Source: Zeus faber (Eukaryota > Chordata > Actinopteri > Zeiformes > Zeidae). Taken from it: 64,000 nucleotides of DNA. Positions 1 through 11,229 of the stretch are shown one piece after another. Location: positions 37,489,254 to 37,553,253 of the forward strand of contig OY482849.1 of the NCBI GenBank assembly GCA_960531495.1, read 5' to 3'. Position numbers and translations under genes: made by a program. Positions within the stretch are counted from its first letter, which is position 1. Each line of letters starts with the position of its first letter. The notes under the pieces are model-generated. The model did not search any database, was not told the origin of the DNA, and saw only the letters and a program-made list of their open reading frames with translations.

Positions 1-1170
1 CTACTGACATATACTACTGACATGTACTACTGTAACTAATGACATATACAACAGTAAACTACTGACATGTACTACTGTAAACTACGGACATATACTTCTG
101 ACATATACTACTGACATGTACTACTGTAAACTACTTACATATACTACTGTTAACTACTTACATACTACTGATGTTTACTACTGTAAACTACTGACATATA
201 CTACTTTAAACTACTGACATATACTACTGTAAACTACTGACATACTACTGATGTTTACTACTGTAAACTACTGATATTTACAACAGTAAACTACTGACAT
301 ATACTACTGACATGTATTGCTGTAAACTACTGACATGTACTACTGTACACTACTGACATAGTACTGTAAACTGCTAACACATACAACAATAAACTACTGA
401 CACAACTGTAAACTACTGACATGTACTACTGTAAACTACTACTGACAAGCACTATTGACAACTAAGGCTGCAAACTACTCACAAGTACTACTGTAAACTA
501 CTGACAAGTATTACTAAAATCTACTGACATTTACTACTGTCAACTACTGAATGTACTACTGTAAACTACTGACATATGCTGAATGTACTACTGTAAGCTA
601 CCGACATGTACGGCTGTAAACTACTGACAAGTACTACTGACAAGTACTACTGTAAACTACTGACATGTATGACTGTAATTTACTTACATGTACTACTGTA
701 AACTACTGACATATATTACTGACATGTAGTATGGTAAACAACCGACATACTACTGACCTATACCACTGTAAACTACTGACAAGTACTACTGTAAACTACT
801 GACAAGTACTACTGACGAGTACTTCTGACAAGTACTACTGACATGTACGACTGTAAACTACCGACATGTACGGCTGTAAACTACTGACAAGTACTACTGA
901 CAAGTACAACTGTAAACTACTGACATGTATGACTGTAAATTACTTACATGTACTACTGTAAACTACTGACATATATTACTGACATGAAGTACGGTAAACA
1001 ACCGACATACTACTGACCTATACCACTGTAAACTACTGACAAGTACTACTGTAAACTACTGACGAGTACTACTGACGAGTACCACTGACAAGTACGACTG
1101 TAAACTACTGACAAGTACTACTGTAAACTACTGACAAGTCCTACTGTAAACTACTGACATGTACTACTGT
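1..1170. repeat. ddx27 intronic minisatellite, ~23-bp unit
   Basis: Tandem array with a degenerate unit of about 23 bp built on CTACTGACATGTACTACTG followed by TAAA. It starts at or before the window edge. Single-base changes, short deletions and ACAAG/ACATG alternation are frequent. A block of about 200 bp beginning CCGACATGTACGGCTG occurs at 601 and again at 861, a 260-bp offset, so larger blocks have also been copied. It lies in the ddx27 intron upstream of the first visible exon. Confidence 0.9.
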
Positions 1171-1241
1171 ATCACTCATCCACCCATCACTCCACCCATC
1201 AATCCATCCATCCATCACTTTATTATTCCCTAACCCCCCAG

Positions 1242-1301
1242 AAAGCCCCCACTACTCTGGATCAGAAGATCGAGAAAGTGAGGAAGAGGAGGAAAGCTGC
1301 A
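1242..1301 (+). CDS. ddx27: ddx27 exon 1 of window
   Basis: Sixty nucleotides (20 codons) between CCCCCCAG and GTAAGT. The product contains TTLDQKIEKVRK, which matches the conserved TTLDEKIEKVRK block of vertebrate DDX27 ahead of the helicase core. The exon begins and ends in phase 0, so an upstream exon must exist outside the window. The intron before it is filled by a minisatellite (1-1170), with only a TCCATCCA-rich stretch between array and acceptor. Confidence 0.85.
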
Positions 1302-1394
1302 GTAAGTACACTCTACTGTAGTTCTATGTACTCTGTGTACTGTGTGTACTCTGTGTACTGTGTAGTTCTCTAATGTCAAGCATTTCCTGGTCAG

Positions 1395-1527
1395 GAGAAA
1401 TTCCCCCCGCTGTCCCAGGACCCTGCAGAACACAAAGAGGAGGATGAAGGAGAGGAGGAGGAAGATGTGAGCGGAAGTGACGATGACGAGTTTGGCTCTG
1501 GAGATGAAGAGCTTCTGACCAGGGCTG
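1395..1527 (+). CDS. ddx27: ddx27 exon 2 of window (acidic linker)
   Basis: Opens after TGGTCAG and closes before GTGGGT, leaving one base that completes a GAC codon with the next exon. It encodes a strongly acidic stretch (runs of E and D, including GEEEEDVSGSDDDEF) ending in ELLTRA. This corresponds to the acidic region before the helicase core of DDX27, where human has ENILTKAD. Low-complexity acidic linkers of this sort vary freely between species, so the exact length should not be over-read. Confidence 0.85.
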
Positions 1528-1765
1528 GTGGGTGGAGACACCTTTATCTACACCTTCATCTATAATCCCATTGGAACTTGCACAGGGCTCCAGACTAACC
1601 TTTTCCACAGTAGTGCTGGTGCTCCCAACTGAACATTTCAGGAGCACCAGCACAAAATGTAGGAGCACAACTGTAATGGACACGCAACACATTCATATTT
1701 TTTACAGTTTAACAGTTTTACTGACAGATGCTCTGGTAATTTATTTTAAAGGAAAAAGTCACAAA

Positions 1766-1893
1766 GGCCCCTTTTCCACCAAGGCATTTTGAGGGCCGGT
1801 TCAGAGCCGGTGCCGTATCTGCCCGAGTTGAACCAACTGTAAACTGGCAGCAGCCCAGAACCAGCACTCGGCTCGTGTTGGTGGAAAAGGGGT
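1766..1893. mobile_element. short MITE-like element with inverted ends
   Basis: A ~130-bp segment bounded by CCCCTTTTCCACCAA at its left and a reverse-complement copy (TTGGTGGAAAAGGGG) at its right, with internal GC-rich imperfect palindromes. The layout is that of a small non-autonomous DNA transposon. No coding capacity. Superfamily not determined; a target duplication was not convincing. Confidence 0.6.
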
Positions 1894-1959
1894 AAAAGCG
1901 AAGTAGTGCTTTCACAGAAAAATATCATAAAGTAATTATGTAAGTAATTGTCCTTAATT

Positions 1960-2200
1960 ACTTTACTTGTGAACAAATAACTGACAGTGTTTATGAACAG
2001 GATGTAGCGGTAGTGAAAACTTTTATGACCCGCCTCTTTTATCTGATTGGCTAAGCGACCATCATGTGACATTGATGAACGGCGCTGCTGTTTGGTTCTC
2101 GACCAAAAGTAAAGAAGGTGAGTCGCACGGGAGAGGGAGCCAGTGGCGTTTCGTACAGATGATTTCAAGAGGTTTAGAGTTCCAAACTATAATGTTTTAG
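1960..2200 (+). repeat. dispersed repeat, copy A (inverted partner at 14,065-14,305)
   Basis: About 240 bp in ddx27 intron 2. Its reverse complement recurs in intron 7. Shared blocks include CTCTTTTATCTGATTGGCTA, ACCATCATGTGACATTGA and GCTGTTTGGTTCTCGACCAA. Identity looks near 85-90% by eye across the core. It is probably a fragment of an unidentified non-coding transposable element. The remainder of this intron (2,210-3,439), apart from a short telomere-like run, shows nothing I can assign. Confidence 0.75.
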
Positions 2201-2671
2201 GGAGGCGGTTTCGGAACACCAGAGGGCGGATATTTTGGTCGGCAGCTCGGGCATGGCACTGAAATGAGGCCCTGAATGAGCCCCGATCGCCCCTCTCCAT
2301 GCGTAGTGCCCAGAAAATGAGGCGGTGTTAATTCTGCTCTTCATTTGTTGTAGTTTTTCCTCCATGTTTTTTTTAAAGAACAGATCAGAGTTGTGTTAAG
2401 GTACCAGATGGATAAGTAGTATCTGTAAGAGTAGTACTAGTACTGATAAAATCCTAACGATACCTATCCCTATAAGTTCCCCGTTCTCCAGATATTTTCT
2501 GGTTGTATTTGGAGGAACGGGGCATGGCGATCGGAGAGCATATTGACACACATATATAAATATATTTATGATTCACCTTATTTATAATTCCCCATTGAAA
2601 TGTTTTCCATGTGCTTTTTGTAACATTCTATCTGTTTTATCCTCTTATTGTAATAAACACTGGTTAAACAA

Positions 2672-2702
2672 AACCCTAACACTAACCCTAACCCTAACCC
2701 AA
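2672..2702. repeat. short interstitial telomere-like repeat (CCCTAA)n
   Basis: About five CCCTAA-type units, one degenerate (CACTAACCCTAACCCTAACC), sit between AAACAAAA and AAACACGG. This is the vertebrate telomere hexamer in C-rich orientation. The run is too short to indicate a former chromosome end and is typical of short interstitial telomeric sequence. Confidence 0.7.
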
Positions 2703-3439
2703 ACACGGTTTGACTTGAAGAATCTCAGTCGACTCACGGGTCTCCTGCTGTTGATTGGACTGATGCCCTATGTAGCGTGACACTGCGAGAGCCTCAGCTC
2801 TCACTCACTCACACACACAAATCCCGCTCCCTCCTCATGTTTATACGATGATGATTTAAAAGAAAAAGAAAAACTGGCAGGATATTTGCCAGTTGCACTG
2901 GTGCTCCTAGTTATAAAATCTAGTAGCCCTGTCTCCAAAAATGGTCGCAATGCTGAGCCCTGTTGTATGATTTATTATTTTTAATATTCTAATATATTCA
3001 AATTTTTAATGCTCAAAATTACTGGGGCGTGCGGGCAGCTCCCATCAGAGCGACCTTTTCTCCAAACAAAGCAAATAAAAACTCTAGATGTATTTAATTT
3101 ACTCCGTTTCCTGCTGCTGCTCTGCTGTGGAGCAGAGCAGCAGCCCCTGATAAAATCCCACCCGACTTCTCACCTCCCAGTGGAAAGTACCCAACGGCCC
3201 GGCACCGTCACATGTCAATTGAGTTGCTAACGTTCGTCCAAACATTTATAATCAACTATTTATTTATCAAATAATTATTTGAACGTTAATTTTATATTTA
3301 TTTGTTTGATTATTTGTAATATTGGAATTTTGTTCCTGCAGCAATTATCTTCACCTTCACCTCCATCAGATTGCAGTGCTTTTAACCTGGAGCTGCTGTT
3401 TGATTGGAATGAAATACATGCTCACTTCCTGTTCCACAG

Positions 3440-3501
3440 ACATGCTGAGGGAGAAGAAGAGGAGGAGGAAGAAGAATGTGGAGGAGGAGGAAGAGGAAGT
3501 G
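3440..3501 (+). CDS. ddx27: ddx27 exon 3 of window (basic/acidic linker)
   Basis: Lies between TTCCACAG and GTGAGC. It encodes MLREKKRRRKKN followed by a run of glutamates; human DDX27 has a lysine-rich KVKDRKKKKKK block at the same place, a likely nuclear/nucleolar targeting stretch. It completes the GAC codon begun by the previous exon and ends in phase 0. Confidence 0.85.
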
Positions 3502-3665
3502 GTGAGCTGCCATATTGGTTATCATGGGATGGAGAGAAGCTCAGATTCTATACAACAGTTTTATATTTTAATGCTAAAGTTGTTATTGAACGTCGTTCAC
3601 ATGTGGAAACATCACATTTCGCATAATAAAAAAAAACATGCTTTTATATCTTGTGTGTGTTCCAG

Positions 3666-3752
3666 GCTCCAGAGGCGTACTACGAGGACGGCTCAAACTA
3701 TGACGACAAACTGATGTTCCAGGACATGAACCTCTCCAGACCCATCCTGAAG
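3666..3752 (+). CDS. ddx27: ddx27 exon 4 of window
   Basis: Twenty-nine codons between GTTCCAG and GTGACT. The product includes YYEDGSNYDDKLMFQDMNLS, aligning with FFEDASQYDENLSFQDMNLS of human DDX27, the signature just before the Q motif. A conserved aromatic upstream of the Q motif (the F of SFQDMNLS) is present. Confidence 0.95.
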
Positions 3753-3851
3753 GTGACTGACCCCTCACTCCTGGCTCTGACCCCTGGACCCCTCACTCCT
3801 GACCCCTGGATCCCAACCCTGACATCTGACCCCCATGTTGTCTGTGTGCAG

Positions 3852-3957
3852 GCCATCACGGCGGTGGGGTTCCAGCAGCCGACCCCGGTCCAGAAGGCCT
3901 GCGTCCCTGTGGCGCTGCTGGGGCGGGACATCTGTGCCTGCGCCGCCACGGGGACAG
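3852..3957 (+). CDS. ddx27: ddx27 exon 5 of window (Q motif, start of motif I)
   Basis: Between TGTGTGCAG and GTACGG. It encodes AITAVGFQQPTPVQKACVPV, containing the Q motif that senses adenine in DEAD-box helicases, then LLGRDICACAATGTG, the first part of Walker A (motif I). The last base starts the glycine codon completed by the next exon. Confidence 0.97.
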
Positions 3958-4033
3958 GTACGGTGACATCACTTCCTGTCTGGTCCTTCTTCTCCGCTCC
4001 TGGACGGTTCTCTCTAACCCCTCCCCCCTACAG

Positions 4034-4207
4034 GAAAGACAGCGGCCTTCATGCTCCCCGTCCTGGAGCGGCTGATCTACAAGCCCCGGGAGTCCCAGCT
4101 GACCCGGGTTCTGGTCCTGGTGCCGACCCGGGAGCTGGGGATCCAGGTCCATGCTGTAGCACGTAGACTGGCCCAGTTCACCATCATCACCACCTGCCTG
4201 GCTGTGG
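4034..4207 (+). CDS. ddx27: ddx27 exon 6 of window (motifs I, Ia)
   Basis: Between CCCTACAG and GTAAGA. It begins by completing GKTAAF (Walker A lysine and threonine), followed by [27 protein letters not shown] (motif Ia) and ITTCLAVG. It ends one base into the glycine pair that the next exon, 9.2 kb away, continues as GLDLKSQE. Confidence 0.97.
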
Positions 4208-5141
4208 GTAAGAGTCAAGTGGAAGTTGTTGGAGTTGGAGAAGAGGTCCTTTAATTTAAGATAATTTATTATAAAAAGATCTGAGTTTGTCTCTGCAGAG
4301 TTGGTTAAATACACAGATACAAACCCTTTTATAATGTCTAGTCGTGGAGTGTGTTCTTAGCAGAATATTCCAACAATTTGTCTAATTAAATCGTAGTGTC
4401 TACCAGACTGACTTATCTCTTGGGAGTGACATTGAGCTACACTCAAGCCACCATTTCAATAGCCAAAACAATATATTGCGCTATGCACATTCTCTTACTT
4501 TTATTTTATTTGTACATAATTCCCCTTGTTGGAGCTACCAAGCTCCAAACATTAATTTCCTGAAAAGCAATTGAGTATATATCTCCTGAAGTGAATCTTC
4601 AGGGGCTTCTTTGCTTACATGCGTTACATGCATTTTATGTGGTTATATTTGATTATCAGAAAAAACTGTCTGGACTCAATACTTTCATGATGGATAAAAA
4701 CAAGCAAAACCATTGTGGTATAAACAGGAAAAAAAGATAACCAAATATCAACCTCACTTATGGCAGGTGTGTGTTTACAATTCTTCGAATATGAGTGAGT
4801 ACAGGCTGGAACTCTTTTGATACATGTCTTATTTAGTACAAACTGGATCTCTTTTGACACCGTGATCTATGGGATGTACAGAGACCATATCTATACAGGT
4901 ATGAGGTTTCCAGTAAGAATAATTATTTCACAAATACTTGACTTTACCCGCCCTCAGCGTTCCGTCCCAGATTCCTTGTTGGTGACACAGGATGTCTTCC
5001 TGCACGTTACTTTGTTGGAGCTTGGAGCTACTGTCGGAGTAGGACACTGCTTCCATACTCATTAGGTTCCAACGTAGCTGTAGACTCTACAGTAGGGAAA
5101 TGTAGATTTCCTCATTGTAGAGTGGGGGCAGCGTTCGACGT

Positions 5142-6900
5142 TCACCCACTGTAGTCTTCCTCAATCGTCTGTTGAAGACTCGGAAATCCGTCTTCTCCAA
5201 TCTCTGGATCCTTAGGAGTATTTCTCCAAGTAGGGTTCACTGCTTCATCATGAACGGCCACCACCTCCACTTGACTGGTGACTTGGCAGAACCATAATAT
5301 TCTCGTCCCAGTCAGGTTGTAAGTAGTCTGGTCTAATGAGACACTATTCTTGAATCTTAAGGAGTTGCCTTCCATCAGGAATATCTGTTGTGGGGTTAAA
5401 GGAATCCATCTGAATGGTGAGGTCACTGGATCACTTCCAGGTGAGTTTTTTAACTACGAGTTGGAAGTCCGTCCATATGTTGAATTAGTCGTTTTGGGAC
5501 CCGGGTCTTAACAACTTAGTTTTCTCCATAGTTCCATCCTCTACATGTTTCCCATTTTCTGCATGGGCTATTGCCAGTTGCTGCAGTTGTTCCGGGTTAG
5601 GCTGTGTAATATATCTCTAGTACCTAGCCTAAGAGAGAGTCAAGTCATTCTCCATTATTAGCTTGTGAAGTTCCGGTGTCATTGAGGATTTGCTGTAACT
5701 ACGTTTATGTTGTCATCGCTGTCATTATCAGAGTCCGGCACTGGATACAGGATAGGTATAGGATACAAGTCAGGGGAGTTGTCGACTGAGACGGCTACTT
5801 GTATCATCATCTGCTTGGTCAGGGTGCAGGTCACCAGGCTTCTCAGTACAGGGATAGGGCAACAGAAAATGATCCTCACTGCCAGTAGGCAGATTCCTGC
5901 TGCAGCTGCTATCTTCAACAGGGTGGACCTGGACCGTGTAAATTTCAGTTATACTCAGGTGAATTAGTCTTTCTCATACCCAGCATTCCTCTTACTTCCT
6001 TTCTGATGTTTTTAATTTTGTCCATGGCTTAAGTGAATGTTCCTTCTGGGGAGGTGTTGTCTGGAATGAAGATACAACCTAAGACTCCTATGAGAGCGCA
6101 TACTCCGCCTTTCTCAGCCAGCAGCCAGTCTAAAACTTGTCTATTTTGCCAGGTCATGGCACTGTTTGCGGATAGCTGTTCGCCTTATGCTGAGAGCTTC
6201 ATCTGTGTAATTGATGAATCTTTGTTGATTGTAATAGATGTAATTGATCCAGTCAATGTTTTTGTTTGGGGTGATCCACACCCCAAACACCCCTTAGTCT
6301 TGTTGTGTTGTTGTGTCTATTCTGGTTGTCTTTTTGCACTTTCATGTTATATGTTGTGTGTTACAAATATTACTTGCACATTTGGAGTATGGGGAAACGC
6401 AATTTTGATCCTCTTTGTAATCACGTGTTGCATGGTACGATTGACAATAAAGTACACTTTGAACTTGAACTTTGAACTTTGAACACCAAGATGGATTTGA
6501 ATCCTGCTTCTATTTGATTTCCAGCCTTGAATTCATGTGGGATACCCCTAGGTTGTGTTATGCTATCTATGGTGACTTAGGGATCAGGTTTGTACGCTCT
6601 CTTGGTTCTCATTTTCCCGTGGTTTGCTGTCTTGACCAAAGCATTGGCAGGGAAAGAAGCTATTCCCATACTCGCTTATACTCTAGCACATCTACTTGAC
6701 CAGTCTTTGTGGAGAGTTGAGCGTAATTTGTCTTCATCACACAACAAATATTGGTCGGTGACTGGTTTATTTTGTTTATGGTAGACGCACATAGGGGGCT
6801 GTGGGTTTGTTGTCGTTTTAATACTGGGTCAACATGACTCCCTTGCTCGCAGTTAGATTCTGAAATGTTCCAAATGGTCGAGCAGTATTCGTCGGGCAAC
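5142..6900 (-). pseudogene. retroviral envelope-like remnant with transmembrane-subunit motif
   Basis: On the minus strand, surface-subunit-like fragments with N-linked sites (WNISES near 6,870) precede a transmembrane-subunit block at about 6,050-6,140 containing WLLAEKGGVCALIG, typical of the helical and disulphide region of class I retroviral envelopes. The usual C-x6-C-C arrangement is altered: the first cysteine of the pair is glycine. A + strand LINE tail interrupts the region at 6,264-6,484. Fragments at 5,142-5,426 and 5,679-5,918 may belong to the envelope too, but this is weak. Confidence 0.5.
6264..6484 (+). mobile_element. LINE 3'-end fragment inserted in the envelope region
   Basis: A segment ending GACAATAAAGTACACTTTGA followed by tandem TTGAACTT units, the usual 3' terminus of L2/CR1-type fish LINEs, in + orientation. 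Its left end holds a perfect 10-bp stem with a 5-nt loop (6,264-6,288, GTTTGGGGTG / CACCCCAAAC). No coding sequence remains, so it is a severely 5'-truncated copy. Confidence 0.6.
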
Positions 6901-6999
6901 TGTCCTACAGGGGTTTGTCCATTATTTCACTCATAACACTCAAATTCTCCTCTCAGCCATAATTTCAGACCCATAGTGGGATTATAGGTTGTCCAATCT

Positions 7000-7540
7000 G
7001 TGGACAGCCTGATATGTATTCCTTTACATTCTTTTCCTACCCTTGTGTCTGGATGGTCCCGCCATTTAAATGGTCCGGCTCTGACCACCCTATAAGGACC
7101 TTTTCTTCTTGGATTGCTCTTGTTTTTTCTGTACAGTGACAGCATGAGCATAAATTATTTTGTGCACATTAATTATTTGTTTTCCAAAAGCTTTCATATA
7201 TTTTTCCAGAATTTCTAACTATGGTCCTTTGGCGGCTCCTTTGTACACTGGTGCAGGCATGGGTCCACCCCTAAGTATTTCATGCGGTGTTAGTTGCTTT
7301 TTTCTATTCATACTTCCTCTATAGGATGGCAAAGCAATTGGTAGTGCGTCTAACCAGTTCATTTATGTGTGAATGCATATTTTTAGCAATTTGTTTTTTA
7401 TTACGCCATTAGCTCTTTCTACCATTCCCTGGCTCTGGGGGTGATGAATGCAGCCTAGCCTTTGCCTAATTCCAAATTTTTGTAGAAGGTATTTCACGTT
7501 TTTTTTCCACGCATTCCTTGCCATTGTCCAAACTTATTAT
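7000..7540 (-). pseudogene. retroviral integrase C-terminal half, remnant
   Basis: Past the nested LINE the minus strand resumes retroviral pol: a LDNGKEC block near 7,510-7,540 (the second acidic residue of the integrase D,D-35-E core), then HHPQSQGMVERANG near 7,420-7,450, which supplies the final catalytic glutamate. The basic C-terminal block RRKGPYRVVRAGPFKWRD follows near 7,060-7,120. Several in-frame stops separate these pieces. Confidence 0.65.
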
Positions 7541-7559
7541 TGATAGGATACCGAAACTT

Positions 7560-9260
7560 GGTATAAGTTCTCTGCTCTCTGGTCCGAGGGAGGGAGGAGC
7601 AGATATAGTCCTTAATCAGCCCTTTGAAGCACTTGACCACATGACCACCAAGGTTAGCACCATGGGTCTGTTGTCATTCAGGCAGGCTGGGGAGGCATTC
7701 TTGGGTACAGGGACGATGGAGGATCTCTTAAAGCAGGTGGGGACCATGGATTAGGCCAGGGAGAGGTTGAAAATTGTGGTGTACACACACAGGAGCTACC
7801 TGGTTAGCACAGGTCTTCAGTGCCCTCCCAGATATGCCATCCGACCAGCAGCTTTCCTTGTGTTCACACAAAGCAGAGCCCTCCTCACCTCATGTTCTGT
7901 CACGGAGAGTGCGTGATCTGCCCCAGCTGAGGAACTCCCCTCAGCTGCGATAGCCAGCCCGCTGACGATGTTGTCGTTAGACGGCGAGCTAGCGGCGCTA
8001 GTCTCAAACCATGCATAGGAGGAGGTCAGGTCATCAGCTAGTGAGGAGCCAGCACTCCCAATAGAGGGGGGGCTGCTCCGATAGTCCGTAATATATAGTA
8101 GATAGTCGTAATATATAATAGATAGTCTGTAGTTCCTGCCATAGGCTCCTGGTGTTGTTCAGCTCCATTTGTCTCTGCATCCTGTCCGCGTTGTTCTTCT
8201 TAGCGGTTTCACCGGCTTTCACAGGTTGTAGGACTCCGCTTTATAGTCCTCCAGGTTACCGGATGCCAAGCCGGGGTTGTAAGCAGCGGTGTGAGCATTC
8301 TGAGCGGCGTGGATGGATTTGTCAACCCATGGTTTCTGATTAGGAAAAATTATAATCTTAACTGATGTAAGCCGTGGTTACTTCCGCAAACTCGCTGACA
8401 TCAGGGGAACTTCATTGGAACATATCCCAGTCGACGTCACTCAGTGCGTCTTGTGACATCGCCTCTGATTGGTCGGACCACCGCTTTACGTCCCTCGTCA
8501 CTACTGCTTCGCGTACACTTCTTTGTTGATACGCTGGAATCAAAAAAATGGCGGTGTGGTCCAACTTCCCCAAAGGTGGGCGAGGAACAGCCTTGTATCC
8601 ACTCTTAAATGAAGTGTAACAGTGGTCCAAAGTTCTTTCCCCCCTGGTGGTACGCGTATGTTGGTGGAAGTAAGGCATAAGTTTTTTTAAGGTTCGCCTT
8701 ATTGAAGTCACCAGTTATCACCATCACCGCATCAGAGTGTTCGTTTTTATGCCAACACAGCACGTTGTGTAGGACCTATAGCGCTGCCACGGTGTCCACC
8801 TGCGGTGGAATCTAGACTGCCGTCATAATAACTGAACTGAACTCCCAAACAGGTGGCATGAGATGGTCGGATGCTCAAGGTCCGCTGGGCCGGAACAGGT
8901 AAGTGTCGTTGTCCTTTGGATTACACCAATTTGTCATAAAGCAAACTCCTGCGCCCCTTGATTTGCAGAATTCCTCCATTCTATCCGCCATGGAAAACAG
9001 AGATGGACTCAAAAGGATAGATGACTCGATCCGGTACCAACACCCTAAGCCATGTTTCCTTCAAGCAGATGATATTAGAGTCTTGAATATCCCACTGGAA
9101 CGTAATCCTTGCCCTGAGATCATCCATGTTGTTCTCCAGAGACTGGACATTAGCAAGAAAGATGCTAGGTAGAGGTGGACGGTGGGCTTGAGCTCTCAGT
9201 CGATTTCGAATGCCTCTGTATGCTGCTCTGTGTTTTCTCTGCCATTTTCCCACGTTCACC
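7560..9260 (-). mobile_element. CR1/L2/Rex-type LINE fragment nested in the retrovirus
   Basis: Minus-strand fragments, in order: an endonuclease-like start containing SIFLANVQSLENNMDDLRAR (8,981-9,259), then TTRGERTLDHCYTSFKSGYK and the linker VTRDVKRWSDQSEAMSQDAL (8,412-8,711), then RT-entry and RT motif sequence up to about 7,560. The same linker occurs in the fuller copy at 17,665-20,752 as VTREVKRWMDQSEAVLQDAL, so both belong to one family. It ends within RT with no 3' tail and has many stops. Confidence 0.75.
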
Positions 9261-9488
9261 TTGTTGTTATGGTGATCGGGTCTGAGAATCTCTGCCCGCC
9301 ACGCTGGGTTGTTCGAAAATGTATCTAAAAAAACGGTGCTTTAAGTCAACGTTTACATTTTAGAGTGTATTCCTGTCGTAGGTATTTAATGCCAGTGAGT
9401 TTCTGGTGAAAACATAATTTAAAATACACATAAAAACTAAAAGAAATGTACAGCTCCACAAATGTCCACCCATTGGTACAGCGCCATT

Positions 9489-10275
9489 TTAGTGTGTGTG
9501 AGTCCTTGAGTGAGTGTAGTGAGTCTTTGACATGTATGTATCCAGGTCTAATAAACACAAGATGATATAATCTACATACTGTATTGCTGTACTTGTGATT
9601 TTATCATGCAAATCCTCTAAATCTTCCTTCAGTGCTTTGTTAAAAATGTGGGGACTATGCTTAAAGCCTTGGGGCACCCTTGTGTATGTATAGGATTGGT
9701 TCCTATATGTGAATGCAAATATATGTATAATTGAAGGACTAAGGGGCACGCTAAAGAATGCTGAACAACAAACAATTACTGTAAACCATTTGGCATCCGG
9801 GGGTACATTTGAAATCAGTGTGTGTGGGTTCGGTAGTTCTGATTGATAAGTTTCTACTACTTCATTTACTGCTTTTAGGTCATGCACTAATTGGTACTTG
9901 TCTTTTGTCTGCTTTGAGGATTGGCAGTATAGGGGTGACGCTAACGGGGTGGGGTTCAGGTATAATCACTCCAGCTTTCAAAAGTCCCTGTATTGCTTTA
10001 GAAATACCTTCCTCAGCTTGCGATTAAAGGGGGTACTGCATTTTCCATGGTGGCCTAGAGCCTGTTTTTAGTTTGATTTCAACTGGTTGTGCGGATTTAA
10101 TTAATCCTACGTCTGTGTCATGTTGTGACCATAGGTTAGAAGGCACAGAAGCCATCATTTTGTGTTTCAAATTCAAGGTTTGGTTTGAATATTCAGAGAC
10201 TTGTGGAAGCCCTACAACTTGGGGTTGTACTGAGCAGAATGCAGAAATCATTATCTTGATATAATTCCCATCCAC
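9489..10275 (-). pseudogene. retroviral reverse transcriptase remnant, catalytic site changed
   Basis: The minus strand begins with an RT entry block (10,275-10,030, including KMQYPL) and continues with LVHDLKAVNE-type and VPQGFKHSPHIFNKAL blocks at 9,489-9,887. The palm motif expected as YVDD reads YVDY at 9,567-9,578, removing one of the two catalytic aspartates. Downstream the reading frame runs into non-homologous sequence before the nested LINE, so RNase H and the start of integrase are missing or unrecognisable. Confidence 0.75.
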
Positions 10276-10633
10276 GCTATGTCATATTTGTTTATTCTGA
10301 GTTATATGTAGTCTGAGAGGCTTCTTTTATCATTGGGCCCAAATGTTTTAGTTCATATCCTGGGCTTACGTAAATTGTAATGTCTAGACTACTATTCTTG
10401 ATGTTGAATTCTCTCGTCAAATAAGGAGAGTTTTCTACCACCATGGCTGCTCTTTGTTTACCCATTATATTGGAGCTGGTCACTAGCTGTACCTCCTTGG
10501 GTTGGTTTGCTAACCACGGTTCTAGTTGGGCCTCACTTTCATTCTTGAAATACTGTAGAGTGCAGTGAAGATCATCGCTGGTACTGCTTCAGGGAGAGTT
10601 GCTTGTACAAACCTGTCCCATTTGTGAATTTCT

Positions 10634-10990
10634 TCAGCAAATTGTTGATGTATGTTCGACCAACCAATACACAATGTCCTCTTTATCTTTTCTAATAGCC
10701 ATTATACCGCCCATAGGATGTTGCGTATCTACCAGAAGACCTTGAATGGTACATAGAATGGTATAGCCCAGTTTACATAGAGCATCTCTTCCGGGGAGGT
10801 GCAAAGGTGTTTGGTCAGATATCAGTACAGGCAAAGTGATAATCTTATCTTTATATCTTAAAGGAACTGGTCTGGAGGTCCGTATCAGCTGCTTCGTCCC
10901 TGAGACTCCCACTGTCTTGACAAATTGTCCCGATCTGGGGAGGTGCGTGGCATCATTAGGTCCCACACAGGTGTATGCAGCTCCTTAGTC
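10634..10990 (-). pseudogene. retroviral protease remnant, active site lost
   Basis: The minus strand has the retropepsin-like order: a D-x-G-A position at 10,982-10,990, then a beta-strand region and the C-terminal block LPGRDALCKLG (which resembles the conserved LLGRD motif). The catalytic triplet expected to be D-T/S-G reads D-stop-G, with TAA at 10,985-10,987. The copy therefore cannot make a working protease. Confidence 0.65.
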
Positions 10991-11229
10991 TGACATTGCC
11001 TGTAGGGGTTTGTCTGCCAAGTGAACCAGCAGCATTGGTTCTTCATCAGGGGTTGTTGTTGTGATAACAAAATGCTGACCTCCCTTTGGACCCTCAAGGC
11101 ACCCCTAGTATCCATTTTGTGGCCCTCGCCAGGGGTTGGTGGGGCCTGTGTGTGGGGCGCTCGATTGTCCTTGTCCTTGCTGTTGTTGGCGCTGATATTG
11201 TCCAGGTGCATTGTTTTCCCATGGATTAA

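Noticed and set aside
2568..3768. Open frames overlapping intron 2 and exons 3-4
   Set aside because: They cross splice sites of ddx27 exons or hold no recognisable domain.
5142..5967. Small secreted or membrane-protein genes in intron 6
   Set aside because: Position and antisense order fit retroviral envelope debris better; no splice pattern or independent support.
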